Positions 1 through 7,229 are shown, counted from the first letter of the stretch. The stretch is DNA of 7,396 nucleotides from JAHEFX01 sp964614585 (GCA_964614585.1 CAZTLW010000115.1:1-7396), one strand, 5' to 3'. A program made the numbers and translations. The notes: a model not told the origin generated them from the letters alone.

Positions 1-537
1 GAGGACGCCCTCGGCTACCTCCGCGTGTTCCTCGACGACCCGACCCAGGGCTACGAGGGCCGGTTCTGGTCGCTGCAGCCCCAGGACATCCGCCCTCGGG
101 CCCGCAACGACCTGCGGCTCATGGTCGGCGGGGGCGGGGCGACCAAGACGCCGACGCTGACCGGCCGATACGGCGACGAGTTCAACCTGTACCACCACGA
201 CGCCGAGGGCATCGCCGCCCGCCTCGAGGTGATGCGAGCGGCGGCCGTCGAGGCCGGTCGGGACCCCGATGCCGTGTTCCTCACCACCTGCTACCCGACC
301 ATCGGCGGCGCCGACGAGGCCGAGATCGAGGCGTTCCTCGCCGAGTGGGGCGCCAGCCGGGGCCTGTCGGCGGCCGAGATGCGAGCGCGCTTCGAGGGGC
401 GGATCCCGATCCGGACTTGGGACGAGCACGCCGAGCAACTGGCCGAGTTCGAACGGCTCGGCTTCGAGCGCGTCTACCTGCAGGCGGTGGGGAACTCGGT
501 CGAGGCCACCCGCTCGGCCCTCGCCGCCCTCGCCTGA
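1..537 (+). CDS. LLM-class (luciferase-like) F420-dependent oxidoreductase, 3' part
   Basis: This is the C-terminal 178 residues of a bacterial luciferase-like (LLM) TIM-barrel oxidoreductase. The reading frame is open from base 1, so the true start lies outside the window. Visible family traits are the glycine-rich stretch LMVGGGGATKTPTLTGRYGDEFN, split here as LMVGGGG then ATKTPTLTGRYGDEFN (about residues 40-62 of the fragment), which matches the G-G-x-G-x-x-x-T-L-x-x-x-x-x-Y-A/G-D-x-x-N signature of the flavin/F420-binding part of this superfamily. The end, QLAEFERLGFERVYLQAV, is the usual final barrel strand with its helix. In actinobacteria many members use coenzyme F420 in place of FMN, so F420 is likely but cannot be proved from this fragment. 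The substrate is unknown. The stop at 535-537 lies 2 nt before the left inverted repeat, whose hairpin probably ends this transcript. Confidence 0.85.
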   Translation, partial: EDALGYLRVFLDDPTQGYEGRFWSLQPQDIRPRARNDLRLMVGGGGATKTPTLTGRYGDEFNLYHHDAEGIAARLEVMRAAAVEAGRDPDAVFLTTCYPTIGGADEAEIEAFLAEWGASRGLSAAEMRARFEGRIPIRTWDEHAEQLAEFERLGFERVYLQAVGNSVEATRSALAALA

Positions 538-539
538 CG

Positions 540-618
540 GCGAACCCAGGGTTGGGTGCAGGCCGAAACGCCGTTCTCCGGTGCGGAGACCAGACCGGGG
601 CTGGTCTGCGCACCGGAG
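540..618 (+). repeat. Left copy of 79-bp inverted repeat with internal hairpin
   Basis: This copy aligns without gaps to the reverse complement of 1619-1697, with 73 of 79 bases identical by hand count. The first 34 bases (540-573) are an asymmetric head containing the small palindrome aacccagggtt. The rest forms a long hairpin at 574-620. Its outer stem is 12 bp (ttctccggtgcg with cgcaccggagaa), followed by a G-G mismatch, a 7-bp inner stem (agaccag with ctggtct) and a 7-nt loop. The copy starts just after the stop of the upstream gene, so the hairpin could act as a rho-independent-like terminator, although no T tract follows. The family is not one I recognise; a REP-like or MITE-like dispersed element is the best guess. 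Confidence 0.9.
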
Positions 619-649
619 AATCACCGTGCACCGCCGGGCCCTGCACCCC

Positions 650-655
650 TACCGT
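650..655 (+). promoter_or_regulatory. Possible -10 box of a leaderless promoter for the GNAT gene
   Basis: The hexamer taccgt fits the actinobacterial TANNNT -10 pattern. It ends 7 nt before the ATG at 663, which would place transcription initiation on the A of the start codon. No Shine-Dalgarno sequence precedes that ATG, which agrees with a leaderless mRNA. A -35 box is not convincing. This is a motif match only. Confidence 0.35.
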
Positions 656-662
656 GCCGTCC

Positions 663-1601
663 ATGCGTCTCGTACCTCTCGCCGACGTCGGCTTCGACGC
701 GCTCTTCGCCGCCCAGCACCGCACCGAGGTCGCCGATGGCCAGCCGTTCCCGGTCCTGCGAGAGGAACTGGACGAGCTCGTCGACGAGCCCCATTTCGAC
801 CCCGCCCGCGACGGGGTCGTGGCCATGGACGGCGATCGGATCGTCGGCTGGGCCAGGGTGTTCCACGAGCCGTCGGGGGAGCGCCTCGAGCGAGCCTTCC
901 TCTCGGGAGGCACGGTGCCCGAGCGCCGCGGCGAGGGCATCGGGAGCCAGCTGGTGGACTGGCAACTGGATCGTGGCACCGAGCTCCTCGGCCGGTACGA
1001 CCACGACCTCCCCCGCTACCTGCGCACGTTCGAATACACGAACCAGCACGGTCCCATCGACCTCTTCGAGGCGCATGGCTTCACGGCGGTTCGCTGGTTC
1101 CACGAACTGATCCGGGGGCTCGACCCCATCGAGGCCCCGACGCCGGTGGCGATCGTCCCCTGGGACCCCGGCCGCGCCGAGGCCGCCCGGCTCGTCCACA
1201 ACGCCGCCTTCGCCGACCACTGGGGGTCGACCCCGATCGACGCCGACTCCTGGGGCGCCTGGCTCGGTCTGCGGTCCTCCCGCCTCGACCTCTCGTGGAT
1301 GGCCCTCCACGGGGACAGGCTCGTCGGCTACGCCCTCAACGCCCACCATCCCGACGACGAGCCGACGACCGGGCGCCGGGACGGGTGGATCGGCTCCCTC
1401 GGCGTGCTCGGCGAGCACCGCCGGCGGGGGATCGCGTCGGCACTCATCGCCCGGTCGATCGACGCGTTCGGGGAGGCCGGCCTCACCCACGCCATCCTCG
1501 GCGTCGACTCGTCGAACGAGACCGGCGCCCACGGCCTCTATCGCCGGCTGGGATTCGAGCCGCTGCACGAGGCCGTGACCCACGAGTGGGCCGTCGGCTG
1601 A
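663..1601 (+). CDS. Tandem-domain GNAT family N-acetyltransferase
   Basis: The 312-residue protein holds two GNAT folds in tandem, an arrangement also seen in mycothiol synthase (MshD) and in several antibiotic-modifying or uncharacterised actinobacterial acetyltransferases. In the N-terminal domain the acetyl-CoA pyrophosphate-binding motif A is VPERRGEGIGSQL (residues 85-97). In the C-terminal domain it is LGEHRRRGIASAL (249-261), followed by the typical GNAT ending NETGAHGLYRRLGFEP (285-300). Both motif A copies look intact, so either domain might be catalytic. The substrate cannot be read from the sequence, and no mycothiol genes are nearby to support MshD. ATG 663 is chosen because the protein then begins directly at the first GNAT strand (MRLVPLADVGF). 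A GTG at 654 in the same frame is a minor alternative, and longer upstream extensions run through the left repeat and lack coding character. There is no Shine-Dalgarno site, so the mRNA may be leaderless. The gene sits alone between two inverted repeats. Confidence 0.88.
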   Translation: MRLVPLADVGFDALFAAQHRTEVADGQPFPVLREELDELVDEPHFDPARDGVVAMDGDRIVGWARVFHEPSGERLERAFLSGGTVPERRGEGIGSQLVDWQLDRGTELLGRYDHDLPRYLRTFEYTNQHGPIDLFEAHGFTAVRWFHELIRGLDPIEAPTPVAIVPWDPGRAEAARLVHNAAFADHWGSTPIDADSWGAWLGLRSSRLDLSWMALHGDRLVGYALNAHHPDDEPTTGRRDGWIGSLGVLGEHRRRGIASALIARSIDAFGEAGLTHAILGVDSSNETGAHGLYRRLGFEPLHEAVTHEWAVG

Positions 1602-1618
1602 GGCGACGCCGACTCGAA

Positions 1619-1697
1619 CTCCGGTGCCCAAACCAGACCAGGTCTGGTCCCCGCACCGGAGAACGCCGTTTCGGCCTGCACCCAACCCTGGGTTCGC
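1619..1697 (-). repeat. Right copy of 79-bp inverted repeat with internal hairpin
   Basis: This is the reverse-complement partner of 540-618 with no gaps and six substitutions. Its hairpin spans 1619-1661: an outer 9-bp stem (ctccggtgc with gcaccggag), a 4x4 internal loop, and the perfect palindrome accagaccaggtctggt (1632-1648). The conserved head lies at 1664-1697 on the promoter side. The element begins 18 nt after the GNAT stop and may end that transcript. It stops about 12 nt before the candidate -35 of the metY promoter. The palindrome could instead be an operator, for example for a GntR-like protein (TGGT/ACCA half sites), but its presence in both repeat copies favours a repeat-family structure. 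Confidence 0.9.
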
Positions 1698-1709
1698 AAA
1701 CGTCCGGAC

Positions 1710-1738
1710 TTGACCGGTGACCGGCCCGGCGGCACACT
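1710..1738 (+). promoter_or_regulatory. metY: Candidate promoter for the riboswitch-metY-metX transcript
   Basis: A -35-like ttgacc (1710-1715) and a weak -10-like cacact (1733-1738) are separated by 17 bp. Initiation about 7 nt downstream would begin the RNA shortly before the riboswitch P1 stem at 1760, which is the expected place. The -35 is good and the -10 poor, so the exact site is uncertain. Confidence 0.45.
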
Positions 1739-1759
1739 CCCGCCCCAACTGACAACGCG

Positions 1760-1842
1760 CTCATCCAGAGCGGTGGAGGGACAGGCCCTTCGAAGCCGCG
1801 GCAACCGACCATCCGGTGCGGTGCCAATGCCTGAACGATGAG
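1760..1842 (+). ncRNA. SAM-I (S-box) riboswitch aptamer
   Basis: This cis-acting RNA binds S-adenosylmethionine and turns down the downstream methionine genes when SAM is abundant. The S-box core is present in order: P1 5' strand ctcatc (1760-1765), AGAG (1767-1770), the hallmark GGTGGAGGGAC (1772-1782) followed by AGGCCC, then CGAAGCC and CGGCAACC (to 1806). Next come a P3 hairpin (1804-1807 with 1814-1817), GGTGCCAATGCC (1820-1831), and the closing P1 strand gatgag (1837-1842), which pairs perfectly with 1760-1765. SAM-IV, also found in actinobacteria, was considered, but the GGAGGGAC segment is characteristic of SAM-I. The aptamer lies 227 nt before the metY start, an unusually long distance filled with further structure. 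Whether it works by termination or by blocking translation is not evident. A GC-rich hairpin directly follows P1 (stem 1853-1857 with 1862-1866, extended by 1847-1850 with 1869-1872) but has no T tract. Confidence 0.94.
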
Positions 1843-1912
1843 AACGCCGTCGGCGGGTCCGCCCGCTCACGGTGCTCGGAGGAGCGCACGAGAGCCGAGG
1901 AGCCGACCTGCC

Positions 1913-1984
1913 ATGACCGACGATCGTCACCCCCACCCCTCGCTCATGGGCATGCCCGGCTCCCGGGCGGCAAGTCGGCACTGA
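1913..1984 (+). CDS. Possible Met-containing leader peptide ORF (23 aa)
   Basis: A short ORF lies between the riboswitch and metY. It starts at ATG 1913 with a good Shine-Dalgarno sequence gaggag (1897-1902, 10 nt upstream) and ends at TGA 1982-1984. The peptide begins MTDDRHPHPSLMGMPG and has Met codons at positions 12 and 14. The product is too small to match any family, and the role is inference. Its start region, ccatgaccgac, is identical to that of metY. Translation would pass through the 5' arm of an 11-bp stem at 1960-1970, the geometry expected if translation of the leader influences downstream folding. It could equally be a chance ORF in GC-rich DNA. Confidence 0.4.
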   Translation: MTDDRHPHPSLMGMPGSRAASRH

Positions 1985-2004
1985 CGCACCGCACCGCCCG
2001 GGAG
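1954..2004 (+). promoter_or_regulatory. Competing leader hairpins upstream of metY
   Basis: Two structures share bases. A short hairpin pairs gcccgg (1954-1959) with ccgggc (1963-1968). A longer one pairs ctcccgggcgg (1960-1970) with ccgcccgggag (1994-2004), 11 bp perfect with a 23-nt loop. They cannot form together because 1963-1968 is used by both. No T tract follows, so termination or control of ribosome access are both open. A further small hairpin, ggccga with tcggcc (2031-2044), sits 14 nt before the metY ribosome binding site. Confidence 0.5.
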
Positions 2005-2069
2005 ACCCACCACCTGCGGTGACGTCGCGCGGCCGACCTCGGCCATCCCACCGATGACAGGAGAACCCC

Positions 2070-3386
<1,317 letters not shown>

Positions 3387-3396
3387 GGGACCGGAC

Positions 3397-3422
3397 GGGG
3401 GGCGGGGTACGCTCCGCCCCCC
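3397..3422 (+). other. metY-metX intercistronic hairpin
   Basis: A 9-bp perfect stem pairs ggggggcgg (3397-3405) with ccgcccccc (3414-3422). It extends by a G-U and a G-C pair to an 11-bp stem with loop tacg. It lies between the metY stop (3386) and the GGAG of metX (3434-3437). It has no T tract and is within an operon, so partial termination, mRNA protection or control of metX translation are all possible. If metX instead started at ATG 3383 the hairpin would be coding. Confidence 0.55.
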
Positions 3423-3442
3423 GCCAGCCCCCCGGAGCCAGC

Positions 3443-4600
3443 GTGGACCTCCCGCGTACCCAGACCCAGTTCTTCGACCTCCCGCCGGAGCGGCTGCCGT
3501 TCCGCACCCATCTCGGGGCGGAGCTCGACGCCGTCACCGTGGCCTACGAGACGTACGGCGAGCTGAACGAGGCGGCGGACAACGCCATCCTCGTGTTCCA
3601 CGCCCTCACGGGCAGCCAGCACCTGTCGGGGTGGACCGAGTCGGTGCCCGGCGTGGAGCGGTGGAACGACGAGTGCCGCCGCGGCTGGTGGACCGACTTC
3701 GTCGGTCCCGGGCGGGCGATCGACACCGACCGGTTCTTCGTCATCGGCGCCAATTACCTGGGCGGGTGTTACGGGACCACGGGCCCGGCCTCGACCGATC
3801 CCGCCACCGGCCGGCCCTACGGATCCGCCTTCCCCGAGGTGCGCTTCGTCGACGTGGTCGAGACGCAGATGGCCCTCCTCGACCACCTCGGCATCGAGCG
3901 GCTCCACGCCGTCGTCGGGGCCTCCACCGGCGGTCTGGCGGCCCTGCTGCTGGCGACCCGGCATCGGGACCGGGTGCGCACCGTCGTCCCCATCGCCACC
4001 GGGGTTCGGACGACCGAGCTGCAGTTCCTCCACAACTTCGAGCAGGTGGTGGCGATCCTCCACGACCCCGACTTCGCGGGCGGCGACTACTACGACGGGC
4101 CCCATCCGGACCGCGGTCTCACGCTGGCCCGCATGATCGGCCACAAGACGTTCGTGTCGCTCGAGGCGATGTCCGAACGCGCCCAGGGTCGGGTCGACCG
4201 CAGTTGGGGCGACCCCGAGGGATACGAGATGACCCGGCCCCTCGAGAGCTACCTGTGGGCGTCTGGCCGCCGCTTCCTCGAGCGCTTCGACGCCAATGCC
4301 TACCTGCGGCTCATGTGGATGTGGCAGCACTTCGACCTGCTGGCCGAATCGGGCTCCGACGCGATCTCACTCGCCGACCTGTTCGACGAGTGCACCGACC
4401 AGCGGTACCTCGTCTTCTCGATCGACTCCGACGTCTGCTTCTACCCCGACGAGCAGACCCAGCTCATGCGGGTCCTCAAGGGCGCCGGCGTCGAGGCGAT
4501 GCGCATCACCGTCCACTCCGAGAAGGGCCACGACGCCTTCCTGTTGGAACCGGAGCTGTTCGCCCCCCACCTGGGCCAGGTGCTGGGTACCGAGTACTGA
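3443..4600 (+). CDS. metX: Homoserine O-acetyltransferase (MetX-type alpha/beta hydrolase)
   Basis: MetX transfers acetyl from acetyl-CoA to the hydroxyl of L-homoserine, giving the substrate of MetY. The alpha/beta-hydrolase catalytic triad is visible: nucleophile S161 in the elbow VVGASTGG, D330 in SIDSDVCFYPDEQ, and H363 in KGHDAFL. Other family blocks are FHALTGSQH (52-60), NYLGGCYGTTGPASTDPATG (104-123) and GLTLARMIGHKTFVS (225-239). GTG 3443 is preferred: GGAG lies 5 nt upstream, and the resulting 385 residues match the usual length (about 370-390). An ATG at 3383 overlaps the metY stop (ATGA) but has no Shine-Dalgarno site and would add 20 residues encoded through a strong hairpin. The nucleophile motif is G-A-S-T-G-G rather than the common G-G-S-M-G-G, and the segment usually like LTRAMD reads LMWMWQ (290-295), so this is a divergent member. 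Acyl donor or acceptor could differ (succinyl-CoA, or serine), but location after metY favours homoserine acetylation. Confidence 0.9.
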   Translation: MDLPRTQTQFFDLPPERLPFRTHLGAELDAVTVAYETYGELNEAADNAILVFHALTGSQHLSGWTESVPGVERWNDECRRGWWTDFVGPGRAIDTDRFFVIGANYLGGCYGTTGPASTDPATGRPYGSAFPEVRFVDVVETQMALLDHLGIERLHAVVGASTGGLAALLLATRHRDRVRTVVPIATGVRTTELQFLHNFEQVVAILHDPDFAGGDYYDGPHPDRGLTLARMIGHKTFVSLEAMSERAQGRVDRSWGDPEGYEMTRPLESYLWASGRRFLERFDANAYLRLMWMWQHFDLLAESGSDAISLADLFDECTDQRYLVFSIDSDVCFYPDEQTQLMRVLKGAGVEAMRITVHSEKGHDAFLLEPELFAPHLGQVLGTEY

Positions 4601-4606
4601 GGCACT

Positions 4607-4625
4607 GCGCCGCTGCAGGCGGCGC
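4607..4625. terminator. Bidirectional hairpin terminator between convergent genes
   Basis: A 7-bp perfect GC stem pairs gcgccgc (4607-4613) with gcggcgc (4619-4625), loop tgcag. It lies 6 nt after the metX stop and touches the last base of the minus-strand permease stop. The convergent position suggests it serves both transcripts. There is no T tract, as is common in high-GC actinobacteria. Confidence 0.6.
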
Positions 4626-5407
4626 TACAGCCCCTTGGGACGCACGTAGCGATAGACCATCGCCGCCGCCCAGTCGATGGTCAGGGCCACCACCCCGACG
4701 ATGGCGGCGCCGGCGAACACGGCGATGGGCCGGTTCAGGTCGAGGCCCGACTTGATCGTCACCCCGAGGCCGCCCGCCCCGATGAGGAACACGAGTGTCG
4801 CCATGCCCACGTTGATGATGAGCGCCGTGCGGACGCCGGCCATCATGACGGGCACGGCGAGCGGCAGCTCGATCTTGCGCAGTGCCGTCATCTTGGACAT
4901 GCCCATGCCGCGCCCCGCCTCGATGATTGCCGGGTTGACCTGCTGGATGCCGACGATCGTGTTGCGGAGCACCGGCAGGAGCGCATAGAAGGCGAGCGCC
5001 CAGATGGCGGTGGTGGCGCCCCGGCCCAGCCAGATGAAGAAGATGATGATCAGCCCGTAGGCGGGGAACGCCTGGCCGGCGTTGGCGACCGACAGCACCG
5101 GCTCCTCCCACCGGCTGAACCGGGGCCGGGTCAGCAGGATGCCGAGGGGGATCGCCACGACCAGCACGACGAGCGTCGACCAGAACGTGATGTTCAGGTG
5201 CTCGAGCAACTGGGCCCAGATCTTGGTCGGGTCGAGGATCGTGAGCTCGACGGTGCTGAGCTCGGCGGAGGTGACCGCCCAGTAGGAGAGCAGCCCGAAG
5301 AGGCCGATGCCGATGGGCGGTCCCACGACACCGATCCAGGGGTTGCCCTGGAGGCGCTCGATGATCCCCGGCTTGGGAGGCGCGAGGTCGATCGCGGGGG
5401 CGCTCAT
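4625..5407 (-). CDS. Compatible-solute ABC transporter permease (OpuB/OpuC type), distal
   Basis: This 260-residue inner-membrane protein is one half of the transmembrane channel of a betaine/choline/carnitine-type importer. After a Pro-rich N-terminus come hydrophobic segments at about 24-46, 73-95, 113-128, 130-147, 187-212 and 227-250. The EAA loop that docks on the ATPase is clear at about 163-184 (EAGRGMGMSKMTALRKIELP). The block VLRNTIVGIQQVNPAIIEA (146-164) is typical of the OpuB/OpuC/YehW permease group. ATG 5407 overlaps the TGA of the ATPase gene (ATGA, 5404-5407) and has a strong Shine-Dalgarno site, ggaggagg, 7 nt upstream, so translational coupling is likely. It is the last gene of the operon and ends at the convergent hairpin. 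A second, shorter permease lies at the other side of the ATPase, and the two probably form a heterodimer. Confidence 0.9.
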   Translation of the reverse strand: MSAPAIDLAPPKPGIIERLQGNPWIGVVGPPIGIGLFGLLSYWAVTSAELSTVELTILDPTKIWAQLLEHLNITFWSTLVVLVVAIPLGILLTRPRFSRWEEPVLSVANAGQAFPAYGLIIIFFIWLGRGATTAIWALAFYALLPVLRNTIVGIQQVNPAIIEAGRGMGMSKMTALRKIELPLAVPVMMAGVRTALIINVGMATLVFLIGAGGLGVTIKSGLDLNRPIAVFAGAAIVGVVALTIDWAAAMVYRYVRPKGL

Positions 5408-6576
5408 GCCGATGCCTCCTCCACGGGGCGGCGGGCCGAGGCCTGCAGGTCCCGGATGAGGTCGGTGAGCGTCTCGATCTGGAGGGCGCCCTCGTAGCGG
5501 CCCCTCCCGTCGACGACGCAGGCGGTGCCGACCGCCGAGTGGAGCATCTGCTCGAGCGCTTCGAGGACGTCGGTCTGGCGGTCGACCGTGACCCGGACGG
5601 GCTTGCCGGCGTCGGCGAGCGAGCGGTCGGAACGGTCGATGTCGGGCTCGGCCACCCAGCGGAGCGGGCGGCCCTGGTCGTCGAGGACCAACAGGAACGG
5701 GTCGTCGGCGGAGCGGATGAGGCGCAGCGCCTCCTCCCGGCCGACGTCGGCCTGCACGGTCGGGTAGCCGTCGGGGATGTCGACCTCGTGCACCTTGACG
5801 AGGCTGAGGCCCTTGAGGGTGGAGCCGGAGCCGAGGAAGTCGTCGACGAAGTCGTCGGCGGGGTTGGCGAGGATCCGCTCGGGGGTGTCGAGCTGGGCGA
5901 TCACCGACTGCTCGCGGAGGATGGCGATCCGGTCGCCCATCTTGATGGCCTCGTCGATGTCGTGGGTCACGAACACGATGGTCTTGCGCAGCTCGGCCTG
6001 CAGGCGGAGGAACTCGTTCTGCAGGCGGTCGCGGGTGATGGGGTCGATGGCGCCGAACGGCTCGTCCATGAGCAGGACGTCGGGGTCGGCGCCGAGCGCC
6101 CGGGCCACGCCCACTCGCTGGGCCTGGCCACCGGAGAGCTCCTTGGGGTAGCGCTCGCGGTAGATCGACGGGTCCATGCCCACCATGTCCAACAGCTCGT
6201 CGATGCGGGCGTCGATGGTCGACTCGTCCCACTTCAGGAGGCGGGGGACCGTGGCGATGTTCTCGGCGATCGTCATGTGGGGGAAGAGGCCGATCTGCTG
6301 GATGACGTAGCCGATGCGGCGCCGGAGCTGGTCGGGGTTGACGTCGGTGACGTCCTCCCCCTCGAAGATGATGCGACCGGCGCTCGGCTCGATCATCCGG
6401 TTGATGAGACGCAACGTCGTCGACTTGCCGCAGCCCGACGGGCCGACCAACACGAGGATCTCCCCCTCGGGGATGTCCATCGAGAGCTCGGCCACGGCCG
6501 GGACGGTGGTCCCGGGGTAGATCTTCGAGACCCCCTCGAGGGAGATCAGGGCGTCGGCTGGTTGTTCGATGGTCAC
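5404..6576 (-). CDS. Betaine/proline/choline-type ABC transporter ATP-binding protein with CBS pair
   Basis: This 390-residue cytoplasmic ATPase powers the importer. Residues 10-250 are a complete nucleotide-binding domain: Walker A GPSGCGKST (45-53), Q-loop QQIGLFPHMTI (93-103), signature LSGGQAQRV (147-155), Walker B VLLMDEP (167-173, with E172 as catalytic base) and switch histidine H205. The wording RRRIGYVIQQIGLFPH is the OpuCA/OpuBA form, distinct from the OpuAA/ProV form. Residues from about 262 to 382 are two degenerate CBS motifs (FLLVLDDQGRPLRWV; GTACVVDGRGRYEGAL), a module implicated in osmotic or nucleotide sensing in OpuA and OpuC. GTG 6576 is selected because gaaggga lies 5 nt upstream, the protein then opens just before the first ABC strand, and the start overlaps the preceding permease stop (GTGA). 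A 31-residue upstream extension would lie inside that permease gene. Confidence 0.93.
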   Translation of the reverse strand: MTIEQPADALISLEGVSKIYPGTTVPAVAELSMDIPEGEILVLVGPSGCGKSTTLRLINRMIEPSAGRIIFEGEDVTDVNPDQLRRRIGYVIQQIGLFPHMTIAENIATVPRLLKWDESTIDARIDELLDMVGMDPSIYRERYPKELSGGQAQRVGVARALGADPDVLLMDEPFGAIDPITRDRLQNEFLRLQAELRKTIVFVTHDIDEAIKMGDRIAILREQSVIAQLDTPERILANPADDFVDDFLGSGSTLKGLSLVKVHEVDIPDGYPTVQADVGREEALRLIRSADDPFLLVLDDQGRPLRWVAEPDIDRSDRSLADAGKPVRVTVDRQTDVLEALEQMLHSAVGTACVVDGRGRYEGALQIETLTDLIRDLQASARRPVEEASA

Positions 6577-7229
6577 GTCAGTCCCTTCGAGGTCGTGAGG
6601 CGCCCGGTGAGGGCGAGGAGTCGATCGGTGATGAGGGCGAGCACGAGGATGAAGATGGAGCCCGTCCACACCCGCTCGACCGAGGTCGGGAGCGGGAATC
6701 GGGAGGTGCCCTCGGCGATGAACTCGCCGAGGCCCCCGGCGTCGACGAGGGCACCGATGGCGGCGATGCCGAAGGTCAGCAGCATCGAGATGCGGATGCC
6801 GGCGAGGATGACGGGCCAGGCGAGGGGGAGCTCGATCTTCCAGAGGCGTTCGGTGGCCGACAGGCCCATGCCGCGTGCCGACTCGAGCACGGCGGGGTCG
6901 ACCTCGGCGAGCCCGGTGGCGGTGTTGCGGAGGATCGGGAGGATGGCGTAGAGGAAGAGGGCGATGAAGGCAGGCCAGAAGCCGATCCCGACGAGCGGGA
7001 TCGAGATCGAGAAGAGGGCGAGCGAGGGAATCGTGAGGAAGACGCCGGCGATGGCGAGGTTGAGGTTCTGGATCGCCGGCTGGTGGCGGAAGACGATGCC
7101 GAGCCCGACGCTCACGATGATCGCCAGGGTCACCGGGGCGAACGTGAGCAGCAGGTGCTCCAGCGACAGGTCGACGACGTCGTCGAGGTTGTCGCCGACG
7201 AACTGGAACCAGCTGATGATGCCGTCCAC
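6573..7229 (-). CDS. Compatible-solute ABC transporter permease (OpuB/OpuC type), proximal
   Basis: This 218-residue membrane protein matches the usual 210-220 residue length of OpuCB/OpuCD permeases. Hydrophobic segments lie at about 24-46, 57-80, 83-101, 138-162 and 189-207. The ATPase-docking EAA loop is at about 116-137 (ESARGMGLSATERLWKIELP). The blocks FLTIPSLALFSISIPLVGIG (64-83) and ILRNTATGLAEVDPAVLESA (99-118) are family hallmarks. The start is GTG 7229, with gaaggag 4 nt upstream. The stop overlaps the ATPase start by 4 nt. It pairs with the 260-residue permease encoded after the ATPase. The order binding protein, permease, ATPase, permease is that of enterobacterial yehZYXW; the solute cannot be deduced. 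Confidence 0.92.
   Translation of the reverse strand: MDGIISWFQFVGDNLDDVVDLSLEHLLLTFAPVTLAIIVSVGLGIVFRHQPAIQNLNLAIAGVFLTIPSLALFSISIPLVGIGFWPAFIALFLYAILPILRNTATGLAEVDPAVLESARGMGLSATERLWKIELPLAWPVILAGIRISMLLTFGIAAIGALVDAGGLGEFIAEGTSRFPLPTSVERVWTGSIFILVLALITDRLLALTGRLTTSKGLT

Noticed and set aside
269..1748. Long overlapping ORFs on both strands across the GNAT gene (269-1720 +, 621-1748 -, and extension of the GNAT frame to 345)
   Set aside because: They are shadows caused by GC-rich codons. Their translations are Arg/Pro-rich or low in family signal and they run through the 79-bp repeats, whereas the frame from 663 has two complete GNAT motifs.
579..1820. 10-mer tccggtgcgg shared by the repeats and the riboswitch (1812-1821)
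   Set aside because: A single short GC-rich match without flanking similarity is most simply chance.
1760..1842. SAM-IV riboswitch in place of SAM-I
   Set aside because: The GGTGGAGGGAC segment and the order of conserved blocks follow the SAM-I consensus.
1816..2022. 68-aa ORF in the metY leader
   Set aside because: It starts inside the riboswitch aptamer, has no ribosome binding site and no recognisable protein features.
4625..6232. 535-aa minus-strand reading frame extending the distal permease into the ATPase gene
   Set aside because: The upstream part is Arg/Pro-rich out-of-frame translation of the ATPase gene. The permease starts at ATG 5407 with a strong ribosome binding site and a 4-nt overlap.
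5539..6951. 470-aa plus-strand ORF opposite the ATPase and permease
   Set aside because: It is antisense to clear ABC transporter genes and has no family motifs.
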